A DNA stretch of 64,000 bases from contig NZ_FNUY01000017.1 of NCBI RefSeq assembly GCF_900108245.1, positions 1-64,000 on the forward strand, in the 5' to 3' direction. The DNA is from Allobosea lathyri. GTDB lineage: Bacteria; Pseudomonadota; Alphaproteobacteria; Rhizobiales; Beijerinckiaceae. Shown here one piece after another: positions 42,996 through 51,956 of this stretch. A program made the translations under genes and the position numbers. Within the stretch, counting starts at the first letter, position 1, and every line of letters starts with the position of its first letter. The notes under the pieces are model-generated. The model made no database searches. It was not told the DNA's origin and saw only the letters and a program-made list of their open reading frames with translations.

Positions 42996-44015
42996 CTAGC
43001 GGACTTCCTTCAGATAACGAGTCTGGAAGTCCTTCTGGGCGGCCTGGGCCGCTCCCCAGTCCACTGTCTTGGCCCGCGCGTAGTGGCTGTCGGGCAGGAA
43101 GCGCGACTTGATGTCGGCGGGAAGAGCAACGGAGCGGGCGGGGCGGAGATAGGCATTCGCCCACATGATCTGCGCTTTGTCCGACAGCAGGTAGTCCAGA
43201 ACCGCGCGGGCCTTTTCCGGATGCGGGGCGTTCTTCACCATCGTCATCACATAGGGAAAGTTCACCGTGCCTTCGCAGGGAATGACGAAGGCGAACGCTC
43301 CGTTTTCCTTGTACTTCGCGCGGTAGGCGTTGAAGTCGTAGTCCATGAGGATCGGGATTTCGCCCGACACGGTGCGCGCGTAGGAGGTCTGCTTGGTGAC
43401 GATGGCCTCGTTGGCGCGCAAGGCCTTGAGATAATCGATGGCGGGAGTGAAGTTCTCGAGCGTGCCGCCAAAGGCGGTGTTGATGGCAACCGCGGAGACA
43501 TAGCCGACAGCCGCCGAAGTCGGGTCGAGATAGCCGACGAGGCCCTTGTATTCGGGCTTCTTGAGATCGGCCCAGCAGGCCGGCACGGGCTTGCCCTGGA
43601 GCGCATCGACATTGACGAAGAGCCCGAGCGTGCCCTGGTGCACCGTCCACCAATTGCCGTTGGGATCCTTCAGACCGTCCGAAATTTCGTCGAACTTAGC
43701 CGGCTTGTAAGCGCCGGTCAGCCCCTGCGCCGCGGCGGAAATGCCGGCGTTCACGCCGAGATAGGCGATGTCGGCGACGGGGCTCGCCTTCTCGGCGATG
43801 ATCTGGGCAATGGCCTGCCCGGAATTCTTGTTGTCCTGGGGAATGTCGATGTTGAGATCGGCCTTGATCGTCTTGAGCATCGTGCCCCAATCGGCCCATT
43901 CGGGCGGGCAGTTATAGCAGATGACATCAGCGGCGCGGGCCTGGGGCAGGCCAAGCATGAAGGTGCCGGCGATCGCGGCCAGAAGATAATCGCGGAAGCG
44001 AAGTTTTACGCTCAT
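42996..44015 (-). CDS. ABC transporter substrate-binding protein, family 1 / PotD-AfuA-like
   Basis: A 339-residue periplasmic protein with signal peptide (FRDYLLAAIAGTFMLGLPQARA). The mature protein begins DVICYNCPPEWADWG and has the family segments VADIAYLGVNAGISAAAQG, GLVGYLDPTSAAVGYVSAV and LDYLLSDKAQIMWANAYLRP. Two closely spaced Cys near the mature N-terminus may form a disulfide. The type binds iron, polyamines, 2-aminoethylphosphonate or phosphodiesters; the phosphodiesterase in the operon favours a phosphorus compound. It starts 12 bp after the LacI-type regulator gene. Confidence 0.88.
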   Translation of the reverse strand: MSVKLRFRDYLLAAIAGTFMLGLPQARAADVICYNCPPEWADWGTMLKTIKADLNIDIPQDNKNSGQAIAQIIAEKASPVADIAYLGVNAGISAAAQGLTGAYKPAKFDEISDGLKDPNGNWWTVHQGTLGLFVNVDALQGKPVPACWADLKKPEYKGLVGYLDPTSAAVGYVSAVAINTAFGGTLENFTPAIDYLKALRANEAIVTKQTSYARTVSGEIPILMDYDFNAYRAKYKENGAFAFVIPCEGTVNFPYVMTMVKNAPHPEKARAVLDYLLSDKAQIMWANAYLRPARSVALPADIKSRFLPDSHYARAKTVDWGAAQAAQKDFQTRYLKEVR

Positions 44016-44027
44016 GGGAATCTGCTT

Positions 44028-45050
44028 TCAAAGGTTGGGAGAAGGACATGTTTTGGTGGAAACGGGTGCGATCGTGCGGCCGCGCCGAAACACATGACTG
44101 GCGCGGATCGGCCGGGGGATGGCGCGTCCGGCAACGATGTCGAGAAGCAGGGACGCGGCTGACACGCCCATTGTGTAGGAGGGCTGTTCGATCGTGGTGA
44201 GACGGGGCGTCACGAGGCGGCCCAGTTCGATGCCGTCGAAACCGGTGACCGAGATATCGCCGGGTACGTCGAAGCCCATCCGTCGAACCGATGCGATAAC
44301 GGTCAGGGCCAGGAGGTCGTTGGAGGCCACGATGGCGGTCGGGCTGCAGCGCGAAAAGGCGCTGGTGAGATCGATGTCGCTCGCCCCTTCGATGAAATCC
44401 ACTTCAACAGGGGGCAGGGTCTTGAGGCCGGCAAGCAGCATGGCATCGCAATAGCCTTCGTAGCGCCAGTAAGACCGGTCCGAAGTCGAGAACCGGCCGG
44501 CGACGAAGAGAATGCTGCGGTGACCGAGCGCGACGAGTTCGCCGACCAGGTCGGAAAGGGCTGCGCGGTTGTCGACGGTGACTGCGGCGGGATAAGCAGA
44601 CGTCGCTTCATTGTAGACAAGTACGGTGGGCACGCCGAGATCGGCGGCGTGGCGAAGCCCGTGGCTGGTGTCGGGGTTGCACACCGTGAGAACGAGCCCG
44701 AGCGGCCGCTCCTCGATCAGCGCCTTGACCGCATCTGCCTCGCGCAGCGGGTCATAATCGGATTGGGTTATGATCACGGAAAGCCCCGCCACGCGGGCGC
44801 AATGCTGGATTCCCGCAAGTGCCGCTGCGAAGACAGGGTTGGTTACGCTGGGAACGAGGACGCCAAGAGCCTGGCGGGTGCTGCGGCCCGGCATGCTCGG
44901 TTTGAAGCCGAGATCCGCCACTGCAGCCTGCACGCGTGCCCGCATGGCGGCGCTCGCGGGCCCGGTGCCGCTCACAACGCGGCTGACGGTTGCGATCGAG
45001 CAGCCAGCGCGCGCCGCAACGTCGCGTATGGTGGTGATCGTCGCCTTCAT
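44028..45050 (-). CDS. LacI-family transcriptional regulator
   Basis: A 340-residue regulator: N-terminal HTH (TIRDVAARAGCSIATVSRVV) with hinge, then a periplasmic-binding-protein-like effector domain (LGVLVPSVTNPVFAAALAGI, DISVTGFDGIELGRLVTPRL). It is the promoter-proximal gene of an operon that continues with binding protein, permeases, ATPase and phosphodiesterase, so autoregulation is likely. A 13-bp GC-rich palindrome lies 24 bp upstream of its ATG. LacI control is unusual for PotD-type importers and suggests a sugar-linked effector such as a glycerol- or sugar-phosphodiester. Confidence 0.92.
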   Translation of the reverse strand: MKATITTIRDVAARAGCSIATVSRVVSGTGPASAAMRARVQAAVADLGFKPSMPGRSTRQALGVLVPSVTNPVFAAALAGIQHCARVAGLSVIITQSDYDPLREADAVKALIEERPLGLVLTVCNPDTSHGLRHAADLGVPTVLVYNEATSAYPAAVTVDNRAALSDLVGELVALGHRSILFVAGRFSTSDRSYWRYEGYCDAMLLAGLKTLPPVEVDFIEGASDIDLTSAFSRCSPTAIVASNDLLALTVIASVRRMGFDVPGDISVTGFDGIELGRLVTPRLTTIEQPSYTMGVSAASLLLDIVAGRAIPRPIRASHVFRRGRTIAPVSTKTCPSPNL

Positions 45051-45073
45051 TGCGCGCGAACCTCAAAACGTTG

Positions 45074-45086
45074 GGCTCGCCGAGCC
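45074..45086 (-). promoter_or_regulatory. Candidate LacI operator
   Basis: GGCTCGCCGAGCC, a perfect odd-centred palindrome 24-36 bp upstream of the LacI-family start codon. LacI-family operators usually have a central CG step and pair-symmetric arms, which only partly fits. Confidence 0.35.
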
Positions 45087-45206
45087 GGAACCTCATTGTG
45101 GGTGCGGCTGTATCGCGGCCGTATTACAGCCCGGCGACGCGGTTTTCAGTCGTTTTCAGTCGCGCGGGGCTGCGGCACAGACGTTGTCGGCTGCTGAGGG
45201 GCGCGC

Positions 45207-45935
45207 ATGGTTGAAGTCATCGCGGTTGTTGGCTTACAGCCAAGATGTCGTTCGAGCGACGCGCAAAGGAATTCGGCCTTGACGGAAACGGCCTCCACCG
45301 GCTCAGGCGAGAACGCGAGCACGCGCGACCGGATCAAGGCGATCGCTGCGGAGCTCTATGTGCTGCGCGGCCATGACGGTTTCAGCTTCGGCGACATTGC
45401 CAGCGTGATCGGCACGACGCGGGCCAATATCCATCACCATTTCGGCAACAAGCGCCAGCTCATGGACGAGCTCGTCGCCGACATCTCGGCGGATGCCCAG
45501 TCCCGGATCGAGCGGCACTGGATCTCGGGCCGACATCCCCTGAGGCAGCGCCTGTCGCTCCAGCTCGACGATCTCCGGCGCTTCTACGACAAGTTCAACC
45601 CCGCGCCTGAGGACCGCAACGTCTGGAGCCCTTTGTCGCGCCTCCGGCATGATCTCACGGCGCTCGGCGAGATTGCGGTCAGCGCGCTTGAAAAGGTCAA
45701 CCGCACCTATGATCGCGCGCTCGACCATGCGGTGCGCGCCGCGATCACGGACGGTGAACTCAGCCATGATGCCCCGGTCGAGGCGATCGTGCGGCTCCTG
45801 CGCTCGACCCTGCTCTCCTGTCCGCCGATGACCCAGGATGCAGGGAGTTTCGTCGAGGTCGAGCGGCTTTTCGCAGCTCTTGAGGACACCGTCCTGCGGG
45901 CCTGGGCCGGCGGATCAACTCGCGACGGCCGCTAG
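45207..45935 (+). CDS. TetR-family transcriptional regulator
   Basis: A 242-residue regulator. The HTH is at about residues 60-82 (GFSFGDIASVIGTTRANIHHHF), followed by GNKRQLMDELV and a helical ligand domain. Two starts are possible. ATG 45207 follows GAGGGG. TTG 45279 follows AAAGGA and would remove 24 residues that look unlike a TetR N-terminus. A 22-bp perfect palindrome lies between this gene and the dioxygenase gene and is the likely operator. It is followed on the same strand by dioxygenase, importer and kinase genes, which it probably represses. Confidence 0.9.
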   Translation: MVEVIAVVGLQPRCRSSDAQRNSALTETASTGSGENASTRDRIKAIAAELYVLRGHDGFSFGDIASVIGTTRANIHHHFGNKRQLMDELVADISADAQSRIERHWISGRHPLRQRLSLQLDDLRRFYDKFNPAPEDRNVWSPLSRLRHDLTALGEIAVSALEKVNRTYDRALDHAVRAAITDGELSHDAPVEAIVRLLRSTLLSCPPMTQDAGSFVEVERLFAALEDTVLRAWAGGSTRDGR

Positions 45936-45985
45936 ATTCGATTTCGACAATTGAAAAAATCCGTTGACCGGCCGCTTGGGCTATG

Positions 45986-46007
45986 TGACTTACTTATAAG
46001 TAAGTCA
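45986..46007. promoter_or_regulatory. 22-bp perfect palindrome, probable TetR operator
   Basis: Half-site TGACTTACTTA repeated as an exact reverse complement without a gap. It lies 40-61 bp before the dioxygenase ATG and starts 22 bp after a TTGACC that could be a -35 element (45964-45969), so a bound regulator would cover the promoter. Size and symmetry are typical of TetR-family operators. Confidence 0.8.
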
Positions 46008-46046
46008 GTCCGCGGCGGAGATCGCGACAGCTCAGGAGGACCGCCC

Positions 46047-46928
46047 ATGAAAAGCGTTCAGGATTACAAGCGTTTCGAGGTTCGCCCCTTCACCGGCGCG
46101 ATGGGCGCCGAAATCATCGGAGTCGATCTGACCAGCTGCTCGGACGAGGTGTTCCGCGATGTGCAACGGGCCTTGCACGAGTTCCACGCACTCGCCGTGC
46201 GCGATCAGAAGCTCGACACTCCCACCATGCAGAAGGTCGCCCGCCGCTTCGGCCCCTTCAGCGGCAACCCCGTGCATACCGGCCTCGAAGGCTTCGAAGA
46301 CATCGTCCGTTTCGTCCGCGAGCCCGACGACACCGGCAAGGTGATCGGCGAGGACTGGCACATGGATCTCGCCTGGCTGGAGAAGCCGCCGGGCATCACC
46401 ATGCTCTATGCCGAGGAAATCCCTCCTGTGGGCGGCGATACCTGTTTCTGCAGCCTCGAGAAGGCCTATCAATCGCTTTCGCCGAAAATGGTCGCGACGC
46501 TGGAGACGCTGACCGGCATCCATAGCGGCCGCGGCGTCTTCGCGATCAACGCCTCGCAGAAGCGGCTGGGGGTCAACAAGGATATCGAGGCGATCGAGAA
46601 TGCCGCCGTCGAGCATCCGGTGATCTGCCAGCACCCGGTCACCGGCAAGCGCTACGTCTTCGTTTCCAGCGTGATGACCCATTTCAAGGGCATGACCGAG
46701 GAGGAGAGCAAGCCGCTGATCGCCTTCCTGATGGCGCGCGCGACGCGGCCCGAATTCCACTGCCGCCTGCGTTGGGAGACCAATACTCTGGGCATGTGGA
46801 ACAACCCGACCGTGCTTCATACCGCGATCAACGATTATCCGGGCTATCGCCGGGTGATGTACCGCACCACGATCGAGGGGCAGGTTCCGCTTGCCGCCGC
46901 CCCGAGCTCGGCGTCTCGCGCGGCCTGA
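46047..46928 (+). CDS. TauD/TfdA-family Fe(II)/2-oxoglutarate dioxygenase
   Basis: A 293-residue non-heme iron dioxygenase. The iron facial triad is H105 and D107 (WHMDLAW) with H258 (LHTAINDY); the 2-oxoglutarate-binding Arg follows in the GYRRVMYRTTI segment. Family members hydroxylate and so cleave taurine, alkanesulfonates, phenoxyacetates or other acids. AGGAGGA precedes the ATG at 46047. It follows the palindromic operator and starts a run of sugar-importer and sugar-kinase genes, an unusual setting. It may release a sugar or polyol from a sulfonated or etherified precursor. Substrate unknown. Confidence 0.9.
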   Translation: MKSVQDYKRFEVRPFTGAMGAEIIGVDLTSCSDEVFRDVQRALHEFHALAVRDQKLDTPTMQKVARRFGPFSGNPVHTGLEGFEDIVRFVREPDDTGKVIGEDWHMDLAWLEKPPGITMLYAEEIPPVGGDTCFCSLEKAYQSLSPKMVATLETLTGIHSGRGVFAINASQKRLGVNKDIEAIENAAVEHPVICQHPVTGKRYVFVSSVMTHFKGMTEEESKPLIAFLMARATRPEFHCRLRWETNTLGMWNNPTVLHTAINDYPGYRRVMYRTTIEGQVPLAAAPSSASRAA

Positions 46929-47019
46929 TTTTCGGACTACGATAGGGCGGGCCGCCGCAACAGACGGCCTCGCGACCCATAAAATCCACCGTCGCCAAGG
47001 CGGGGAGACAGGGAGGCAT

Positions 47020-47901
47020 ATGGAGCGCCAGCCGCGAGGACTGGCAGGGGTGACCCTGCCGTTCATTGCGCCCGTGCACGTGATGGTGCTGGGCGTTATC
47101 GTGATTCCGTCGCTCTTCGTGATCTGGCTAAGTTTCCAGTCCTCGACCTTCGGCCAGTCGGCACGTTTCGTCGGCTGGGACAATTATGTCCGGGTGCTCA
47201 GCGACCCCTATTTCTGGCGGGCCCTGCTCAACACCGTTCTCGTCATCGCCGCTGCCGTGCATATCGAGATGCTCATAGGGCTGGGCATGGCGCTGCTCTT
47301 TTCCGCGGGCCTACCCATGCGTCGCCTTTTGCTCGTCGTCGTGCTGGCGCCCTATGCGATCAGCGAGGTGACGGCGGTGGCGATGTGGCGGTTCCTGTTC
47401 GATCCCGATGTCGGCCCGGTGACGGCGGCGATCGCCTGGCTGGGACTGCCGGCGCTGGACTGGACCTTCGTGCCGGCACATGGGCTGATCCTGGTCGGCC
47501 TGCTCACCATCTGGCTGCACCTGCCCTTCACCTTCATCATCCTCTACGCCGCGCGCCTCGCGGTCCCCAAGGAACTCTACGAAGCCGGCCGGACGGACGG
47601 CGCGTCGCTCTGGCAGCTCTTCCGCCATGTGACGCTGCCAATGCTCGCACCCGCGATCCTGATCGCTATGCTGTTTCGCTACATCTTCGCCTTCCGGCTC
47701 TTTTCCGAGGTCTGGCTGATGACGCAAGGGGGGCCGGCGCGCACGACCGAAGTCGTCGCGGTCTATCTCTATCTCGAGGCCTTCCGGTACAACTCCTTCG
47801 GCAGCGCCGCCGCTACAGCCTGGATCATGGTCGCGATCTCGCTGCTGCTGGCGACCGGGTATATCTGGCGCCTGAAGAAGGAGACCAGCCATGCGGCTTG
47901 A
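47020..47901 (+). CDS. Sugar ABC transporter permease (CUT1 family, MalF/UgpA type)
   Basis: A 293-residue membrane protein with six helices: FIAPVHVMVLGVIVIPSLFV near the start and the EAA loop ELYEAGRTDGASLWQLFRHV. The start at 47020 follows GGGAGG; an open frame upstream overlaps the dioxygenase gene and is not used. It overlaps the next permease by 11 bp. Confidence 0.92.
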   Translation: MERQPRGLAGVTLPFIAPVHVMVLGVIVIPSLFVIWLSFQSSTFGQSARFVGWDNYVRVLSDPYFWRALLNTVLVIAAAVHIEMLIGLGMALLFSAGLPMRRLLLVVVLAPYAISEVTAVAMWRFLFDPDVGPVTAAIAWLGLPALDWTFVPAHGLILVGLLTIWLHLPFTFIILYAARLAVPKELYEAGRTDGASLWQLFRHVTLPMLAPAILIAMLFRYIFAFRLFSEVWLMTQGGPARTTEVVAVYLYLEAFRYNSFGSAAATAWIMVAISLLLATGYIWRLKKETSHAA

Positions 47902-48724
47902 GCGTCTCCTGATCGGCCTCGGCAAGATGGTCGCTGTCATCCTGATCGTGCTCTGGTCGGTCTTCCCAATCGCCTTCGTCGTGCTGTCGTCGTTCAAGCC
48001 CGGGCGCGACATCTTCGCAGTGCCGCCCAAATTCGTGTTCACCCCGACCTTCGCGCATTATCTCAATCTCTGGGAGCGCTGGGGCGGGTTTTTCGACGGG
48101 CTGCGCAACAGTCTGATCGTCACGGTCGGAGCGGCACTCCTCGCCGTCACCGCGAGTTCGCTGGCCGGCTTCATCTATTCGCGCCATCAAAGCCGGTTCC
48201 CAGCCGGCTCGATCTTCTTCCTGATCTGCATCCGCCTGATCCCGCCGATCGTGGTGACGCTGCCGTTGTTTCCGATGGTCAACTGGCTTGGGCTCAACGA
48301 CACCCACCTCGTCCTGATCGTGCTCTACGCGACCTTCTTCGTTTCGCTCGGCACGGTTTTGATGCGCACCTTCATCGACCAGATTCCGCGCGAACTCGAC
48401 GAGGCCGCCACGATTGATGGCGCCAGCCAGCTTACCCTGCTGGTGCGCGTCATCCTGCCACTCGCGGCGCCCGGCATGATCGCCGTTGCGGTCTTCGTCG
48501 TGGTCTACGCCTGGAACGAGTTCCTGTTTGCCTTCATCTTCACCGCGACCAAAGCCAAGACCGCGCCATTCGTCCTGTCCGAGATGATCAGCTCGGTCGA
48601 TGGGGTCGATTGGGGCGTGCTCTTCGCCGCCGCCACGGTGCAGCTCATCCCGGTTCTGCTCTTCGTGATCGTCATGAACCGGTTTCTCGTCGCAGGCCTC
48701 ACAGCCGGAGCGACCAAAGGGTGA
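47891..48724 (+). CDS. Sugar ABC transporter permease (CUT1 family, MalG/UgpE type)
   Basis: A 277-residue partner permease with six helices and the EAA loop ELDEAATIDGASQLTLLVRV. Typical segments VLWSVFPIAFVVLSSFKP and AWNEFLFAFIFT are present. It forms the channel with the previous gene. No ATPase of the MsmK/UgpC type is encoded in this cluster, so one from elsewhere is used. Confidence 0.92.
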   Translation: MRLERLLIGLGKMVAVILIVLWSVFPIAFVVLSSFKPGRDIFAVPPKFVFTPTFAHYLNLWERWGGFFDGLRNSLIVTVGAALLAVTASSLAGFIYSRHQSRFPAGSIFFLICIRLIPPIVVTLPLFPMVNWLGLNDTHLVLIVLYATFFVSLGTVLMRTFIDQIPRELDEAATIDGASQLTLLVRVILPLAAPGMIAVAVFVVVYAWNEFLFAFIFTATKAKTAPFVLSEMISSVDGVDWGVLFAAATVQLIPVLLFVIVMNRFLVAGLTAGATKG

Positions 48725-48753
48725 CGAATGTCACCGCATCCAGGGAGAACGCC

Positions 48754-50043
48754 ATGACCTCGACGCTGAATCGACGCCGTTTCCTTGCTGCCGCAAGCGC
48801 TGGCGCCAGCGCGCTCGCCTTTGGCGGTCGTGCGCTCGCGCAGGAGAAGACCATCAATGCGCTGTCGCATCTGGTCCATCAGAACGTCCTGACCAAGGGC
48901 GCGGCCGGCGACGTGATCGCGCCCTGGCGCGAGGCGCAGAAGGCAAAGATCTCCTGGACCACGCTCGACAGCAATCCGCTGCAGGACAGGCTGTTTCGCG
49001 AGGCCAGCCTGAACGCGACCGAGTTCAATGTCGGCTATGTCATCGACAACCGGATGACAGCCGATGTCGCCAAGCTGTTCGAGCCGCTGGACGCGATGCA
49101 GAAGGCCGATCCGATCGAGGCTTTCGACGATCTCGCGCCCGGTCTCGTCAAGGCGATGACGGTCAAGGACAAGCTTGTCGGCATTCCCGTCCGCCACGCG
49201 ACGCAGGCGCTGTTCTACAACGAGGCGTTGCTCAAGGAGGCCGGCATCGCCGCGCCGCCCAAGACATTGGAAGAGCTGGTCGAGCAGGCCAAGAAGCTGA
49301 CCTTCACCTCGGCTGCGGGGACGCCGGTGACGGGCATGGTGCTCGCCAGCGATCTCGCTGTCTTCCCGGTCATGTTCGCCCGCGCTTTCGGCGGCGATTT
49401 CATCACGCTCGACTTCAAGCTGATGCCCGATCGGGAGGCCATGCAGAAAGGCCTTGCGGTCCTTGCCGATCTGCTTGCGTCCAAGGCCTTGCCGCGCAGC
49501 TACGCGACGACGCGCAATGACGACATGGTGACCTGGATGCAGCAGGGGCGGGCGGCCTTCTGCGTGCTGCCCTTTGCCCGCTACGCCCAGCTCAACAATG
49601 CTGACCAGTCGCAATTCGCCGGCAAGATCAAGGCCGTCGCCTTCCCCGGTTCCGCAACCGTCTCGGGTGGAGCGGGTATGAGCGCGGTCGTCGAATCCTG
49701 GGCGATGGCGATCCCCGCCAACGCCAAGGACAAGGAACTGGCCTGGAGCTTCATCAAGGCGGTCAGCAGCAAGGCGGTGACGCTCGGCATGGCCCGCAAC
49801 GGCAACGGGCCGGTCCGCATCTCGACCTATGCCGATGCGGGCTTTGCCGCCTCGCAACCGCTTGCCGCGATCGAATCCGAGGTCCTTGCCAAGGCGCGGC
49901 CCGCATTCCCGGCTTTCCCGGAGGCCGTGCGGGCGCAGTCGGTGTTCCTTGAGGAGGTGCAGCTTGCCGTGCTCGGTCGCAAGACCCCGGCCGAGGCCGT
50001 CAAGGCGATCGCCGAGCGCGTCCAGCCGCTGCTGCCTGCGTGA
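48754..50043 (+). CDS. Sugar ABC transporter substrate-binding protein, Tat-exported
   Basis: A 429-residue family-1 sugar-binding protein. The twin-arginine signal is LNRRRFLAAASAGASALAFG. The mature part has VPVRHATQALFYNEALLKEA-type and GAGMSAVVESWAMAIPANAK segments of CUT1 receptors. Start at 48754 follows AGGGAG; the open frame upstream overlaps the permease. The gene order permease-permease-receptor is less common than receptor first. Confidence 0.9.
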   Translation: MTSTLNRRRFLAAASAGASALAFGGRALAQEKTINALSHLVHQNVLTKGAAGDVIAPWREAQKAKISWTTLDSNPLQDRLFREASLNATEFNVGYVIDNRMTADVAKLFEPLDAMQKADPIEAFDDLAPGLVKAMTVKDKLVGIPVRHATQALFYNEALLKEAGIAAPPKTLEELVEQAKKLTFTSAAGTPVTGMVLASDLAVFPVMFARAFGGDFITLDFKLMPDREAMQKGLAVLADLLASKALPRSYATTRNDDMVTWMQQGRAAFCVLPFARYAQLNNADQSQFAGKIKAVAFPGSATVSGGAGMSAVVESWAMAIPANAKDKELAWSFIKAVSSKAVTLGMARNGNGPVRISTYADAGFAASQPLAAIESEVLAKARPAFPAFPEAVRAQSVFLEEVQLAVLGRKTPAEAVKAIAERVQPLLPA

Positions 50044-50094
50044 GGGTAATCTGATCGGCCCGGCGTCTCTTGCCGGGCCGTCTCGAACGGATCC

Positions 50095-51714
50095 ATGACG
50101 GAGCAGCGCGTGACTTCAGCCACGGTCGAAGCATCCTATGTCGTTGCCGTCGATGTCGGCACAGGCAGCGCGCGGGCCGGCCTGTTCGATCTCGGGGGCA
50201 GGCAGCTTGCGCGGGCGGAGCGCGCCATCGCCATGCGACGGCCGCAGCCCGACTGGGCCGAACAGGATTCGACGCAGATCTGGGCCGCGGTCTGCGAGGC
50301 CGTGCGCGATGCCGTCACGGCCTCAGGCATTGCGCCGGCGGCGGTCTGCGGCATCGGCTTCGACGCGACCTGTTCCCTTGTCGTCCGCGACCGCGCCGGC
50401 GCGCCGCTGCCCGTTTCGGCCGGAGCGGAGCCGCATTGGGATACGATCGTCTGGCTCGATCATCGCGCCACGGATGAGGCGCAACGCTGCAATGCCACGG
50501 GCCATCGCGTGCTCGATTTCGTCGGCGGCGCGATCTCGCCGGAGATGGAGACGCCGAAGCTGATGTGGCTCAAGCGTCATGTCCGGGAGAGCTGGGAGCG
50601 TGCCGGCCATTTCTTCGATCTTGCGGATTTCCTGACCTGGCGCGCGACCGGCGGGACCGCGCGCTCGCAATGCACGCTCACCTGCAAATGGACCTACCTG
50701 CCGCATGAGGGCGGCTGGCAGCGCGATTTCTTCGAGGCGGTCGGCATTCCCGACATGCTCGAGCGTGGCGGCCTGCCCGATGAGGTCAGCGAGATCGGCG
50801 CCGATCTCGGGCCGCTGACGCCGGGTGCCGCGGCGGAGTTGGGCCTGACGACGCGATGCCGCGTCGCGACCGGGCTGATCGATGCGCATGCCGGCATGCT
50901 CGGGCTGCTCGGCAGCGCGGCCGGCGGCAGCGACATCGACACTAATGTCGGGCTGATCGCGGGCACGTCGACCTGCCTGATGGCCCTGTCGCCAGAGTTG
51001 CGGGCCGTTCCAGGCGTGTGGGGGCCGTATCTTGGCGCCGTGCTGCCGGGCCTCTGGCTCAATGAGGGCGGCCAATCGGCCACCGGCGCCCTCCTCGACC
51101 ATATCATCGCCTGGCACAGCGCCGGCGGTGAGCCCGGCCCGGCCATGCATCGGCGCATCAGCGAGCGGGTCGATGAATTGCGCCGCACCGAAGGGAATGA
51201 TTTCGCCGGAGGGCTGCACGTGCTGCCGGATTTCCATGGCAACCGCTCGCCCTTGGCCCAACCCAATGCCGTCGGCGTCATCTCGGGGCTGACACTCGAT
51301 GCGAGTTTCGACAGCCTGTGCCGGCTCTACTGGCGCACTTGCGTCAGCATAGCGCTCGGCGTTCGCCATATCATTGAGGCGTTGAACGCCAAGGGTTACC
51401 GCAACGATACGCTTCATGTCGCCGGCGGGCATGTGAACAATCCGCTCCTCATGGAGCTCTACGCCGACGCCACGGGCTGCGATGTCGTCCAGCCCGAGGC
51501 GGGCGACGCCGTGCTTCTCGGCACGGCGATGGCGGCTGCCAGCGCTGCGGGCAAGTTCGGTACTCTCCCGGAGGCCTGCCTGATGATGCTGGGCCCGGCC
51601 AGGCGCCGCAGCCCCGATGCAGCGCAGCGCGCCCGCTTCGACCGCGACTATCGGATCTTTCTCACGATGCACGAGCAACGGCGGGAACTCGATCGCCTGT
51701 CTCGCTCAACCTGA
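50095..51714 (+). CDS. FGGY-family carbohydrate kinase, D-ribulokinase-like
   Basis: A 539-residue two-domain kinase that phosphorylates a pentulose. The N-terminal phosphate loop is AVDVGTGSARAGLFD. Residues 92-96 read TCSLV within GFDATCSLVV, the motif associated with D-ribulokinases in the FGGY family. The catalytic Asp lies in LIDAHAGMLG, and the C-terminal ATP-binding GG motif is in HVAGGHVNNPLLMELYADAT. It follows the importer genes by 51 bp. Ribitol, D-ribulose or a related polyol is therefore the likely imported compound. Confidence 0.88.
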   Translation: MTEQRVTSATVEASYVVAVDVGTGSARAGLFDLGGRQLARAERAIAMRRPQPDWAEQDSTQIWAAVCEAVRDAVTASGIAPAAVCGIGFDATCSLVVRDRAGAPLPVSAGAEPHWDTIVWLDHRATDEAQRCNATGHRVLDFVGGAISPEMETPKLMWLKRHVRESWERAGHFFDLADFLTWRATGGTARSQCTLTCKWTYLPHEGGWQRDFFEAVGIPDMLERGGLPDEVSEIGADLGPLTPGAAAELGLTTRCRVATGLIDAHAGMLGLLGSAAGGSDIDTNVGLIAGTSTCLMALSPELRAVPGVWGPYLGAVLPGLWLNEGGQSATGALLDHIIAWHSAGGEPGPAMHRRISERVDELRRTEGNDFAGGLHVLPDFHGNRSPLAQPNAVGVISGLTLDASFDSLCRLYWRTCVSIALGVRHIIEALNAKGYRNDTLHVAGGHVNNPLLMELYADATGCDVVQPEAGDAVLLGTAMAAASAAGKFGTLPEACLMMLGPARRRSPDAAQRARFDRDYRIFLTMHEQRRELDRLSRST

Positions 51715-51956
51715 AGCGAGGCAAGCCTTTATGGACCTCCGGCCCGGTGCTAGCCTTGGTGAAATCGTTGCCGAGGAAGCTTCGTAAGCCCGGATATCGC
51801 CGGAGCTTCGGGCCTGTGGCGGCGGCAGCGTCTGCGTCGGGGATGGGTTGGCAGCATGCGAACCGAAACGCGGTGCCCAAAATCATCCTGGCGCATTAGC
51901 GCTGCCGGAGCCGCGGCCGACGAGCTCTTTCACGCTTCGTCGGACGTTCGGCGCCA

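Noticed and set aside
45150..45172. Tandem TTTTCAGTCG repeat between the LacI and TetR genes
   Set aside because: Only two copies of 10 bp with no symmetry; too little to call an operator.
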